From Nostocales cyanobacterium HT-58-2 (GTDB lineage: Bacteria > Cyanobacteriota > Cyanobacteriia > Cyanobacteriales > Nostocaceae), in NCBI GenBank assembly GCA_002163975.1, contig CP019636.1, forward strand, positions 4,467,501-4,531,500: a stretch of 64,000 nt of DNA. The letters are read 5' to 3'. This document shows, in pieces, positions 38,797 to 47,890 of the stretch (positions within the stretch are counted from its first letter, which is position 1; each line of letters opens with the position of its first letter). A program made the translations under genes and the position numbers. The notes under the pieces were generated by a model. It was not told the DNA's origin. It saw only the letters and a program-made list of their open reading frames with translations, and searched no databases.

Positions 38797-39332
38797 ATTA
38801 ATGGTAAGTGATGGTTAAGGTTGTCGTGCTTGGTACAATCCTATCTACACCCTACTTGCAAAAGTTCATCCCCTAGCCTGAATCTAAGTTAAGAAATGCT
38901 GTGTTAATAAATACGATTACAGGGACGATGTACCCCAAGCGAGGCAGAATGTTGCTTTAGGAATACAAGAATGACAAGTGTTAATATTCAAATGATTGCG
39001 AGTATCATTTTTGTGAATCTTGATTACCAATTTGTAAAATAGGTTTTTTGTATTCACAGACATAAGTAAAATTAACATTTAATTCACACTTTTGATAGAA
39101 ATTCAAGCAGACATTAACAGCTAACTTGTTGAAGTAAGTGAGGCAAATTCAATATAGACATAATCGCAGATAAACTGGTAACTCAATTTGAAAGTTTTTA
39201 GTAATCTCATTTCTTGTTCAGTAAAATTCAGTAGAAGTCACATACTGAATAATACCTTTTTGTTAAGGAGTCAAGAGAAAATATTGACACAAATATTAAT
39301 GGCTCATAGTCCTTTATTGGAGTTTATTCCTA
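38797..39332. other. gap without called gene
   Basis: These AT-rich bases lie upstream of the oxidoreductase gene. No frame is supported. The orphan terminator at its left edge suggests that a minus-strand transcript might cross this stretch. Confidence 0.4.
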
Positions 39333-40907
39333 ATGGAAAACTTTGATTATGTAGTTCTAGGAGCGGGATTAGGTGGACTTTCAGTAGCTGCATGCCTAAC
39401 TCGTCTGGGTCATCGGGTTGCTGTCTTAGAAAAGCACTACTTACCTGGTGGATGTTGCCATACTTTTGATTATGGTGATTATAGTTTTTGTGCTGACGTC
39501 CACTATATTTATCAATGTCAACCAAATCGAACAATTGGTAGGTTTTTAAATTTTATCGAAAAAAATATAGAATTTAATTTTCTTGATCCTGATTGTATTG
39601 ATCGTGTGATTACGCCAGAGGTTGATTTTAAAATTCCTGGGGGATGGGAAGAACTGCGCAACCGTTTACTTTCTACATTTCCCGAAGAAGCAGTTGCTAT
39701 TCATCTTTATTGTGATGAAATCAAGCGGTTACATCAAGAAATGCGCAACTTGTTGCAGGAAGTGAACTGGTTTCATCAAAAGTGGTCAGATTGGTTAAAA
39801 TTACCCAAATACTGGAACTTATTTTCTAAACGTAACTGGACACTTCAAGACCTTTATAATCACGTAGGTTTATCACCTAAACTTCAGGATTTGTTAGCTG
39901 GGCAGAGTGGTGATTATGGTTCGCCTCCCAATCAAATTGCCTTGCTTAGTCATACTGCTGTCGTTTCGGATTACTCTGAAGGAGCTTACTATCCTAAACA
40001 TCATTTCAAGCACTTTGTTGAAACAATTGTCGAAGTCATTACAGCAGGTGGCGGTGTAGTCCAATACTCAACTCCAGTTGAACATATCCAGGTCAAAAAT
40101 CATCAAGTTCAAGCTGTGATTGCTGGAGGTAAAACTTATCAAGCCAAAACCTACATCAGCGATTTAGATCCGAAACTGACAGTCAGTTTAATGGGGGACA
40201 CTCATGCTTTGAGTGAACGGGAGAAACAGCGATTAACTAGTTACGAATATTCAGACAGTGCTTTCAATATTTACTTAGGTTTAGATCGCGAATTTCAGCC
40301 AGAAAAATATGGTATTGGCAACTGGAATCTTTGGTACTATCCCACAGGCAACTTAAATCGTGCTTATCAGCAACAAATAGAAGGTAACATGGAACGTCCT
40401 TGGATTTTCTTATCCTGTCCAACGATGAAATCTAGGGAACCAGGGATGGCTCCATCAGGTAATCATGTTTTAGAGATTGCCACTATCTGTCCTTATGAAC
40501 CCTTTAAAAAATTGCAGGCAACAGACCGTCAAGCTTACAACGCTAAAAAGCGTGAAATCTACAAACATCTTATGACTAGTGTGCTGGATTTAGTTCCTGA
40601 TATCAATCGCTATATCCGCATGAAAATCTACGGTACTCCCACCACAACCGAGTATTACCTGGGACAACCACAGGGCAACATTTATGGTGCTAAGTTGATA
40701 CCGAGGCAAGTGGGACTCAATCGCATAGGATATCGCACGGAATTGCCTAACTTGTTCTTAGTAGGAGCAACCGCAGGCTATCCGAGTGTAGCAGGTGTCA
40801 TTGCTAATGGTATGGATGTTGCAGAACTAATAACTGGCAAACCTATTTGGAATAAAGGTCGAGTTCCTGAACAAGTTGAAGTCAAACCAGAGTTAGTGAC
40901 TCAATAG
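39333..40907 (+). CDS. CrtI/CrtO-superfamily FAD oxidoreductase
   Basis: This 524-aa flavoprotein of the phytoene desaturase / carotene isomerase / retinol saturase superfamily has DYVVLGAGLGGLSVAACLTR binding the ADP part of FAD. HYLPGGCCHTFDYGDYSFCA follows, and the C-terminal GATAGYPSVAGVIANGMDVA closes the FAD site. It is not a close match to the carotenoid enzymes I can recall, so the substrate (carotenoid, retinoid or fatty-acid-like) is open. A GGAG site precedes the ATG. It is followed after 53 bases by a desaturase, suggesting an operon that modifies lipids. Confidence 0.8.
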   Translation: MENFDYVVLGAGLGGLSVAACLTRLGHRVAVLEKHYLPGGCCHTFDYGDYSFCADVHYIYQCQPNRTIGRFLNFIEKNIEFNFLDPDCIDRVITPEVDFKIPGGWEELRNRLLSTFPEEAVAIHLYCDEIKRLHQEMRNLLQEVNWFHQKWSDWLKLPKYWNLFSKRNWTLQDLYNHVGLSPKLQDLLAGQSGDYGSPPNQIALLSHTAVVSDYSEGAYYPKHHFKHFVETIVEVITAGGGVVQYSTPVEHIQVKNHQVQAVIAGGKTYQAKTYISDLDPKLTVSLMGDTHALSEREKQRLTSYEYSDSAFNIYLGLDREFQPEKYGIGNWNLWYYPTGNLNRAYQQQIEGNMERPWIFLSCPTMKSREPGMAPSGNHVLEIATICPYEPFKKLQATDRQAYNAKKREIYKHLMTSVLDLVPDINRYIRMKIYGTPTTTEYYLGQPQGNIYGAKLIPRQVGLNRIGYRTELPNLFLVGATAGYPSVAGVIANGMDVAELITGKPIWNKGRVPEQVEVKPELVTQ

Positions 40908-40960
40908 CTTATGTTTTCTCAACTAAATAACAATTTATCTACTTATCTACGATTTTTTGA

Positions 40961-41809
40961 ATGACTAGTGCATCTTCTACCAAACTTCGCCTTGCATGGC
41001 CAAACATTCTCTTTTTAGCAGCAGTTCATCTGGCGGCACTTTTTGTATTTTTACCAAGTAATTTTAGTTGGGCTGCTGTCAGTTTAGCACTTTTCTTACA
41101 TTGGGTAACTGGTTGCTTAGGTATAACTTTAGGATGGCATCGTTTAGTAGCACACCGTAGTTTCCAAGTTCCTAAGTACTTAGAATACTTGCTGGTTTTC
41201 TTTGGCAGCTTGTCTTGTCAAGGTAGCCCTATTGATTGGATAGGTTTACATCGTAATCATCATATGCATTCTGATCAAGAACTCGATCAACATCAAGCAA
41301 GTAAGGGTTTTTGGTGGAGTCACATTGGTTGGATGCTGCACGAAGTCCCTGCGCCAATTATTATGGAGCGTTATGTCAAAGATATTCTTGATGACCAGTT
41401 TTATCACTTTTTAGAGAAGTATTTTCTTGGAATTCAATTCATTTTGGCAGTTTTGCTTTATCTGCTAGGCGGTTGGTCATTTGTAGTTTGGGGAATTTTT
41501 GTTCGCCTGGTGCTGTCATATCACTGTACCTGGTTAGTAAACAGTGCCGCACATATGTTTGGCTATCGTACTTATGATTGTGGCGATCGCTCTACGAATT
41601 GTTGGTGGGTTGCTTTGCTAACCTACGGGGAAGGATGGCATAACAATCATCACGCTTTTCAATATTCTGCTCGTCATGGCTTACAGTGGTGGGAAATTGA
41701 TTTGACATGGATAATCATTTGGTTTTTGCAACAAACTAAGTTGGCACGCAAGGTGCAAGTGGCAAAAGAAACAAAATGGAAAATGCCCTCAATGCCGACT
41801 CTTCTTTAA
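40961..41809 (+). CDS. desC: acyl-lipid delta-9-type fatty acid desaturase
   Basis: This 282-aa integral membrane di-iron desaturase has its three His boxes in order: HRLVAHRSF (residues 60-68), HRNHHMHSD (around residue 99) and HNNHH (around residue 230). Four hydrophobic spans fit the family, and WITLGWHR-like (TLGWHRLVAHR) is typical of DesC/Ole1-type delta-9 enzymes. It would introduce the first double bond into membrane-lipid acyl chains with ferredoxin as electron donor. It is probably co-transcribed with the upstream oxidoreductase. Position specificity is inferred from the family. Confidence 0.85.
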   Translation: MTSASSTKLRLAWPNILFLAAVHLAALFVFLPSNFSWAAVSLALFLHWVTGCLGITLGWHRLVAHRSFQVPKYLEYLLVFFGSLSCQGSPIDWIGLHRNHHMHSDQELDQHQASKGFWWSHIGWMLHEVPAPIIMERYVKDILDDQFYHFLEKYFLGIQFILAVLLYLLGGWSFVVWGIFVRLVLSYHCTWLVNSAAHMFGYRTYDCGDRSTNCWWVALLTYGEGWHNNHHAFQYSARHGLQWWEIDLTWIIIWFLQQTKLARKVQVAKETKWKMPSMPTLL

Positions 41810-41838
41810 AGAGGATCACTGTTCTTAAATATGCGACG

Positions 41839-42043
41839 GTATCAGCGAAAACTTTTGTAGTGCAAATGATTTTTCTTGTATTTTTGCTTACATTCAAACT
41901 TAATTTGAAACCATCCTCCAGACGGACGTGACAACCATCAAAACAGAAATAAATTTCTTTAATCAGGGTGTATATGTCCTTCTTTTTTTTGTTAGCTCAT
42001 ATTCTCTTCCTTTATTGTGTCTGAAGGGAATGTGAGCATTTTT
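41839..42043 (+). ncRNA. intergenic element B of the paralogous pair
   Basis: This is homologous to 36655-36885. The terminal stem GCTCATATTCTCTT / AAGGGAATGTGAGC (41995-42008, 42024-42037) keeps all 14 pairs. Two C-G pairs of copy A are G-U wobbles here, and ATTTTT follows. The body has diverged but keeps TTACATTCAAACTTAA and ATTTCTTTA. It begins about 30 bases after the desaturase stop, so it could be a separate small RNA or the 3' UTR of that gene. Confidence 0.5.
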
Positions 42044-42582
42044 CCTAAAAAACAATATTTATGCTTTTGATGATAGCTGTCATAGAGAGTACATTGTTTT
42101 AAGTGAAGTCATTTCAAAGATGAAGCAGAGCATAAAATATCAATTAAAATATCAAACAATGCCCAAAAGGTAATCAAAATAGCAAGAAAAGCTATATATT
42201 TTTACCCACGTTACTACTGACATTTTCAGTTCTACATGGGAGATATGGGCATGATATAACATTGAAGGCTCAGCAAATAGAAGACGGTATTTTTGAGATT
42301 GTAAAAACAAAAATGGGTGAGTAAAAAGATTGGTTAGGCATTAGGCTCTTTGAAACCTAGTTTGTTCCTGATAGCCAACAAATGTTTGTCTGGTATCTTT
42401 TGTCATCCTCGGATATCTTAAGACAAATAAGACAAAACACTGCAACCATTTTAAGAGTGCTGATAAAGATTGGATAGCAAATAGACAAGAATTTAGGATA
42501 TCTCAGAGACTAGTCAGTTGCAAGGGATAATTAGTTAATCATAATTCGCTCTACAAATCTAGTATTTTCTGTTAGGGAAATT
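42044..42582. other. gap without gene
   Basis: These AT-rich bases lie between element B and the 137-aa protein. No frame, tRNA or terminator is recognised. Confidence 0.45.
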
Positions 42583-42996
42583 ATGTTCTTAATAAAATTT
42601 CTCACCACATCAATTACAATCAGCGGAGTATTGGCTGTCGCTATTGGCGGAGCATCTTTTTTATGTGGAGTGCTTGCCATAGAAACTGTTGAATTAGGAA
42701 AATTGAGTTCTTTTAATCGTCCTCAATATCAAAAAATGATTTTATATGGTACTGCTTCTGTAGGTGCTGGATTATTTCTCACTGGAGCTGCTCTGTGGAT
42801 AGCAAGTTTTGGTGAGCAATTGGCAATAGAAGAAATGAGGCGCATAGAAGAACAAACAAAAAAACAGAATTGCAAACTTTCTGTATGTGAAGGGTGCAAG
42901 CATTTCCATGGGGTTCATTACAACAGCACTCCTTTAATTTGTGCGATGCACCCATATGGGGTTGAGGGTGAACATTGCCCAGATTGGGAAGCGTAG
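42583..42996 (+). CDS. membrane protein with cysteine-rich C-terminal domain
   Basis: This 137-aa protein has two membrane spans near residues 5-32 and 49-75 and a short coiled linker (EEMRRIEEQTKK). The Cys/His-rich tail is CKLSVCEGCKHFHG ... CAMHPYGVEGEHCPDWE. The tail resembles small metal- or cluster-binding motifs in cyanobacterial hypothetical proteins (CxxCxxF...C..HP.G...CPDWE). The function is unknown. An AGGG site precedes the ATG. Confidence 0.65.
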   Translation: MFLIKFLTTSITISGVLAVAIGGASFLCGVLAIETVELGKLSSFNRPQYQKMILYGTASVGAGLFLTGAALWIASFGEQLAIEEMRRIEEQTKKQNCKLSVCEGCKHFHGVHYNSTPLICAMHPYGVEGEHCPDWEA

Positions 42997-43481
42997 CCAA
43001 TACCATTTCACTTTAAAGTTTGTACTTTAGTAGATGATTTTGAATTGCCTGTGTGATGGTGTTAGCCTCCTTGAGGGCGATCGCCATCACAAACAAAAGA
43101 CTTCGTTGACCGGAAATTAGAGGGCGCAAGCCCCTAGCTTCTAGCTCTTGTCATTACCCACATTTTTTTCAAAAAAGGCGTTCGTCTAAAAATCGGTTCC
43201 AGAACTCTGATTCTGTCGTGGCAATTTTTAACAAACTTTCACAAATGAGAATGGAAATAAAAGCTTGAAATCAAGTTATGGTAAGGCTTTTAGCCGTGGG
43301 GAGTGTCAACAAGCTCGTGTTTGATGAATCAACAAAATAGATGCAGTTTGCCGACTCTACTCCTCGGCTCATAACCCAATGTTGACTTCTACCTAAAGTC
43401 GCAAGCTTACTTACTTGTAGAAAAAAAGTTGTATATCCCAAAACTCTCGTTATTATTTTTGTATAAAAGCTGTGTACTCAA

Positions 43482-43553
43482 AGCGGGTAACGCGATTCGA
43501 ACGCGCGACATTCACCTTGGCAAGGTGACGCTCTACCACTGAGCTATACCCGC
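43482..43553 (-). tRNA. trnG: tRNA-Gly (GCC)
   Basis: The minus strand folds as a full cloverleaf: acceptor GCGGGTA / TACCCGC, D-arm AGCTCAGTGGTAGAGCG-type, and anticodon stem CACCT / AGGTG with loop TGCCA giving anticodon GCC. The T-arm is GCGCGTTCGAATCGCG. The CCA end is not encoded. Confidence 0.95.
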
Positions 43554-43887
43554 AAATCTCGTGTATATCTAATATGTCAGATTATCCGTTGGTTGTCAAC
43601 ATCTTTTTTAGGCATTGCTGAATCAAGTGATGATTTCGCAAGTTATAAAATCTCTTCCCCTGCTTCCCCTGCACCCCCTGCCTCCCCTGCCTAGTCAATT
43701 CATCCCACTATTCTGCAACGCCCTTTTTTAATTTGTGGTGAGCCACTCGCTACGCTCCAATTCAAAATTCAAAATTATCAATTCAAAATTAAGAATTTTG
43801 TTTTTGAATTTTGAACTTTGAATTCCTCCGCAGGAGGTAACTGGCGTTGGCTCCCCATGAGCAACTGGCTCACCACCAACGAATTAA
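43554..43887. repeat. low-complexity repeats between tRNA-Gly and ribH
   Basis: 43660-43692 is a tandem CCCCTGC(TT/AC/CT) repeat. 43758-43825 is a mass of palindromic AATTCAAAATT units, and 43826-43870 repeats the GGCTCCCCATGAGCAACTGG motif also found at 18.6 kb. The bases 42997-43481 on the other side of the tRNA hold one HIP1 (43078) and no gene. Confidence 0.6.
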
Positions 43888-44448
43888 CTATTCTGCAGGC
43901 AACTCGCCTACGCTGGCACTTTTGAGTGATGCTGGCGAGAGAGAATTACCTGCAAACGGCTCTGCAAGGTTTGAACGCAATTGTCGCATGAGGCTAGCCA
44001 TTTCCAAAGCATTCATAGCATAGTCCCAACCATGATTGCTTTTGATGCCTGCTCGTTCCAAGGCCTGCTGCATGGTATCTGCTGTCAAAATACCAAAAAT
44101 GACTGGTACGCCTGTTTGAAAAGCAGCAGCAGCAATGCCCTTGGCTACCTCAGAAGATACATAATCAAAATGAGGCGTTTGCCCTCGGATGACAGCACCC
44201 AGGCAAACGACGGCATCATAACGACCAGACAGGGCCACTTGGCGTGCCACAACTGGAACTTCAAAACTGCCGGGTACCCAAACGTAGTCTACTTGAGAGC
44301 CATGAGGATTGACATCAACACCGTGGCGTTTCAAGCAATCTTGACACCCTTCCAACAGCTTGGTAGTCACGAGATCATTAAATCGACCAATAACCACTGC
44401 AAACCGTAAAGGTTCTGTCTGAGTAAAAGTTCCCTCAAAAACTGCCAT
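43888..44448 (-). CDS. ribH: 6,7-dimethyl-8-ribityllumazine synthase
   Basis: This 186-aa enzyme condenses the ribityl-pyrimidine with dihydroxybutanone phosphate to lumazine, the penultimate step of riboflavin synthesis. RFAVVIGRFNDLVTTKLLEG opens the domain. WVPGSFEVPVVA binds the substrate, and CLGAVIRGQTPHFDYV contains the catalytic His loop. GVPVIFGILTADTMQQALER is typical. The last 30 residues are an extension beyond the usual end. ATG 44448 with GAGGCGG upstream is preferred over the longer frame. Such proteins form icosahedral or pentameric shells. Confidence 0.95.
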   Translation of the reverse strand: MAVFEGTFTQTEPLRFAVVIGRFNDLVTTKLLEGCQDCLKRHGVDVNPHGSQVDYVWVPGSFEVPVVARQVALSGRYDAVVCLGAVIRGQTPHFDYVSSEVAKGIAAAAFQTGVPVIFGILTADTMQQALERAGIKSNHGWDYAMNALEMASLMRQLRSNLAEPFAGNSLSPASLKSASVGELPAE

Positions 44449-44538
44449 AACCGCCTCTAACTCATCTATACTTCTTGCCAATATACATTTGTTCTTCAAC
44501 AAGTATAGGAGCCAGACAGTTAATAGATGTAGCTAAAA

Positions 44539-44597
44539 GCAGATGCAGGAACGCAGAGAGGAAAAATGTTCCTAAATCTCTGTGTTCCTGCATCTGC
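44539..44597 (-). terminator. long hairpin, probable psbZ terminator
   Basis: The 21-base arms GCAGATGCAGGAAC... (44539-44559 and 44577-44597) differ at a single position. On the minus strand the hairpin lies about 70 bases after the psbZ stop and is followed by TTTTAGC. The sequence also resembles dispersed repeats. Confidence 0.5.
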
Positions 44598-44664
44598 TTT
44601 AGAGTGTGCCTCCGGCAAGACTTTGCCGTAGGGTTTGCTCCTCTGTTATAAGGTACGGAGTCGC

Positions 44665-44853
44665 CTAGACGACAAAAAAGTTTAATGCCCCGACTAAAAG
44701 CACCAAAGCTATCCAAGCTCCTGAACCAATCCAGAGTAGTCTTCTAGATTCACTCCAGTTTTGTGGAGTAGCATAGGCAACAGGAACACCAATGACTAGA
44801 ACAAAAGACAGCGCAACCAGAGCTAATAAAGCGACTTGAAATATAATGGTCAT
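44665..44853 (-). CDS. psbZ: photosystem II protein PsbZ (Ycf9)
   Basis: This 62-aa subunit has two helices: MTIIFQVALLALVALSFVLV then IGVPVAYATPQNWSESRRLL, and WIGSGAWIALVLLVGALNFF. This is the standard PsbZ pattern, including the VPVAYATP turn. The start is ATG 44853, preceded by GGGAGAAGGGAAG. PsbZ lies at the edge of the photosystem II core in the thylakoid and stabilises the complex. Its place upstream of ribH on the same strand is about 400 bases away, with a hairpin between them. Confidence 0.97.
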   Translation of the reverse strand: MTIIFQVALLALVALSFVLVIGVPVAYATPQNWSESRRLLWIGSGAWIALVLLVGALNFFVV

Positions 44854-45129
44854 CTTCCCTTCTCCCAAAACAGCAAATCAGTTGCTAAAGATAAAATATT
44901 GTACAGGTCAATACGAACAGTTTTTCCTTATTTGTTAAGCTAGCAGAAATTGACACACTTTAGTCATAGATCAATCAGAACCCAGAACCCCATAATGATT
45001 CTTGGGCAACTGAGTATCTAGTTAGAATAAGGGGCAACTGAAGCTATTGATAGGGATATTCTGAGTAAGGGTAGGTTTCCTAATTCTCCTTACTGAGTGC
45101 TGAATTCTAAGTTCTCCTCAACACTGACA

Positions 45130-47868
45130 ATGGATTTAATTCTGTGCCACACAACAGCTGATTTTGACTCGTTAGGAGCAGCGGTAGGGCTGTCACGCCT
45201 GTTACCTGGAAGTAAGATTGTGCTGAGTGGCGGAAGTCATCCAGCCGTACGAGATTTTTTAGCGTTGTATCGGGATGAGTATCATTTGATTGAAAGGCGT
45301 TCGGTTAATCCAAAGGAAATCCGTTCTTTAGTTGTGGTGGATACACAACAGCGCGATCGCCTGGGTAAAGCTGCTGAATGGTTAGATTTACCTCATCTTC
45401 AAAAAATTATCATTTATGATCATCACGAACAACAAGGGGATATTCCTGCTACAGAGATACACATATCCCCTGTAGGAGCGACAACAACTCTCATTGTTGA
45501 GCAATTGCAAAAACAAGAAATTTCCCTAACAAGTGCAGAAGCAACCGTGATGACATTGGGGATACATGTGGATACAGGCTCTCTGACATTTGATTATGCC
45601 ACATCCCGAGATGCCTCAGCCTTAGCTTGGTTGATGCAACAAGGTGCGAGTTTGTCAGTGGTGAGTCAGTACATTGATCCTGGTCTTTCTCCCCAGTTGC
45701 AGCAACTCTTGAAGGTAGCGCTGGAAAAACTACAACACATAAATGTTAGGGGATACAAAATTGCTTGGGTCACTTTGAAAACCGGGAGTTTTGTTCCAGG
45801 TTTATCGAGTCTTGCCTCTCAGTTAGTAGAGTTAACAGAAATAGATGCCTTACTGCTTTTCAATGAGTATCCTCTCACAGAAGGTGAATCACGCTTAACA
45901 GTGATTGGCAGATCGCAAATTCAAGGCATCAATCTCAATGAGTTATTCCAACCACTGGGAGGCGGTGGACATTCCCAAGCAGCATCATTGAACTTGAGAG
46001 GAGTCAACTTTGAGGAAATCGTAAACCAACTTCTTGAGGGGATAAAAGCGACAATTCCTCATCCACCTAGAGCGAGAGACTTGATGTCTTCCCCAGTCCG
46101 CACCATTCGTCCGGAAACCACAATTGCAGAAGCACAGCGCACTTTGTTGCGCTATGGACATTCTGGTTTGTGTGTTGCTGATACCCAAGGGCAACTCCTA
46201 GGTATTATTTCCCGACGGGATTTGGATATTGCCCTGCATCATGGCTTTAGTCATGCTCCTGTTAAAGGGTACATGACAATCAATATGAAAACAATTACCC
46301 CTGAGACCACACTGCCAGAAATCGAGTCACTCATGGTGACATATGATATCGGACGCTTACCAGTGTTGGAGAATGGGCATTTGGTGGGAATTGTCACCCG
46401 TACAGATGTTTTGCGAGAATTGCATCAGGAGAGAGATGGGGAAGCAGGGGAAGTCGGGGGAGTAGAGGGAGAAAAGAGTATTAGGCATCCTACCCTGGCT
46501 GAATTGCATTCGCGATTGGCTCCACATCTGTGGCAATTGTTGGCTAAAGCCTCAAAAGAAGCAGAGAAACGCGGTTGGCATCTTTACCTTGTTGGGGGAG
46601 CAGTCCGCGACTTGCTACTTGCGGAAGAAGCCTCTGGCAGTTTGATGATAAAAGATATTGACTTGGTGGTTGATGGCTTTCACAAAGCAGCAGATGTTGG
46701 TGCTGGTGTGGAACTCGCAAGGGCATTACAGCAACTTTACCCAACAGCACGTCTAGACATCCACGGGGCTTTTCAAACTGCGGCTCTATTATGGCACAAA
46801 GACCCAGAATTAGATTCGTTGTGGGTTGATATCGCGACTGCTAGAACAGAATTTTATCCTTATCCAGCAGCCAATCCTGAAGTTGAGGCGAGTTCGATTC
46901 GTCAAGATTTGTATCGCCGAGATTTTACGATTAATGCTATGGCATTGCGGTTGACGCCACCTCGCTCTGGTGAATTACTCGACTTTTTTGGTGGTTTGGT
47001 AGATTTACAGGCAAAACAAATTCGGGTGTTACACGCTAACAGCTTTATTGAAGACCCCACCCGCATCTATCGCGGCGTGCGCTTTGCCGTGCGCCTGGGA
47101 TTTCACTTGGAAGCTCAAACACAGGAGTATATCCGCTATGCCATCAACAGCGGGGTTTATGATCGTACCACCCGAGAAAATAGCAGAACTCCAGCACTAC
47201 AAACTAGACTGAAAGCAGAATTGAAACATATTCTAGAAGCTCCCTACTGGAAGCCAGCTTTGCAGTTACTCGGAGACTTAGGGGCGTTGCAGTGCATCCA
47301 TCCCACCCTGAAGCTAGATGAGGAACTTCTGCGGCAATTGCGTTTGTTAGAACGTTGTTTGCGACGGTTCGACTCCCAGCAAACCCTCATCCACTGGCAA
47401 ATGCGCCTAGAAGCTTTGATTGCCCACTTAGCAGCAGAAGACCGAGGACGTGTCGCCAGAAATCTGCAATTGCCAGAAGATAGTATCAATAGGTTAGCGC
47501 TTCTAGCACAAGCGCAAGATAGCATCAACAGCCTGATTCTCTGCCGTTCTGGGCTAGCAAACGCAGGAGCAGTGGATGAGGTGCGTCCTAGTCAGGTGGT
47601 GCAGTTGCTGCGCCAGTATGATGTACCAATGCTGATCTTAATAGCTGTGCAAAGTTCCCGAGCAATTAGGCGCAGAATTTGGCAATATTTGACCATTTGG
47701 TCAAGAGTCCAGCCTATTCTAAATGGTAACGACCTAAGAAGCGTGGGCTACAGACCGGGACCACAGTATCGACAAATGCTTGATGATTTGCTGGCAGCAA
47801 CCTTAGATGGAGTGATTAACACCCGAGATGAGGCTAAGGAATTTTTAGCTCAACATTATCCTCGATGA
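45130..47868 (+). CDS. tRNA nucleotidyltransferase (A-adding type) with DHH and CBS domains
   Basis: This 912-aa multidomain protein starts with a DHH/DHHA1 phosphoesterase unit: CHTTADFDSLGAAVGLSRLL near the start, VVVDTQQ, DHHEQQ and GGGGHSQAASL. A CBS pair follows (residues about 310-435). The C-terminal half is a class II nucleotidyltransferase: LYLVGGAVRDLLL, DIDLVVDG, RRDFTINAMALRL and DPTRIYRGVRFAVRLGF. In cyanobacteria this fusion adds the terminal A of tRNA CCA ends. ATG 45130 is preferred over GTG 45097. A Gly/Glu-rich linker (residues near 442-455) comes from a G-rich low-complexity insert. Confidence 0.9.
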   Translation: MDLILCHTTADFDSLGAAVGLSRLLPGSKIVLSGGSHPAVRDFLALYRDEYHLIERRSVNPKEIRSLVVVDTQQRDRLGKAAEWLDLPHLQKIIIYDHHEQQGDIPATEIHISPVGATTTLIVEQLQKQEISLTSAEATVMTLGIHVDTGSLTFDYATSRDASALAWLMQQGASLSVVSQYIDPGLSPQLQQLLKVALEKLQHINVRGYKIAWVTLKTGSFVPGLSSLASQLVELTEIDALLLFNEYPLTEGESRLTVIGRSQIQGINLNELFQPLGGGGHSQAASLNLRGVNFEEIVNQLLEGIKATIPHPPRARDLMSSPVRTIRPETTIAEAQRTLLRYGHSGLCVADTQGQLLGIISRRDLDIALHHGFSHAPVKGYMTINMKTITPETTLPEIESLMVTYDIGRLPVLENGHLVGIVTRTDVLRELHQERDGEAGEVGGVEGEKSIRHPTLAELHSRLAPHLWQLLAKASKEAEKRGWHLYLVGGAVRDLLLAEEASGSLMIKDIDLVVDGFHKAADVGAGVELARALQQLYPTARLDIHGAFQTAALLWHKDPELDSLWVDIATARTEFYPYPAANPEVEASSIRQDLYRRDFTINAMALRLTPPRSGELLDFFGGLVDLQAKQIRVLHANSFIEDPTRIYRGVRFAVRLGFHLEAQTQEYIRYAINSGVYDRTTRENSRTPALQTRLKAELKHILEAPYWKPALQLLGDLGALQCIHPTLKLDEELLRQLRLLERCLRRFDSQQTLIHWQMRLEALIAHLAAEDRGRVARNLQLPEDSINRLALLAQAQDSINSLILCRSGLANAGAVDEVRPSQVVQLLRQYDVPMLILIAVQSSRAIRRRIWQYLTIWSRVQPILNGNDLRSVGYRPGPQYRQMLDDLLAATLDGVINTRDEAKEFLAQHYPR

Positions 47869-47890
47869 AGTGATCACTCAAGCTTGAATC

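Noticed and set aside
43659..43692. CCCCTGC repeats considered as a CRISPR array
   Set aside because: The repeats are contiguous 7-11-base units without spacers, so this is a simple tandem repeat. No CRISPR array was seen in the window.
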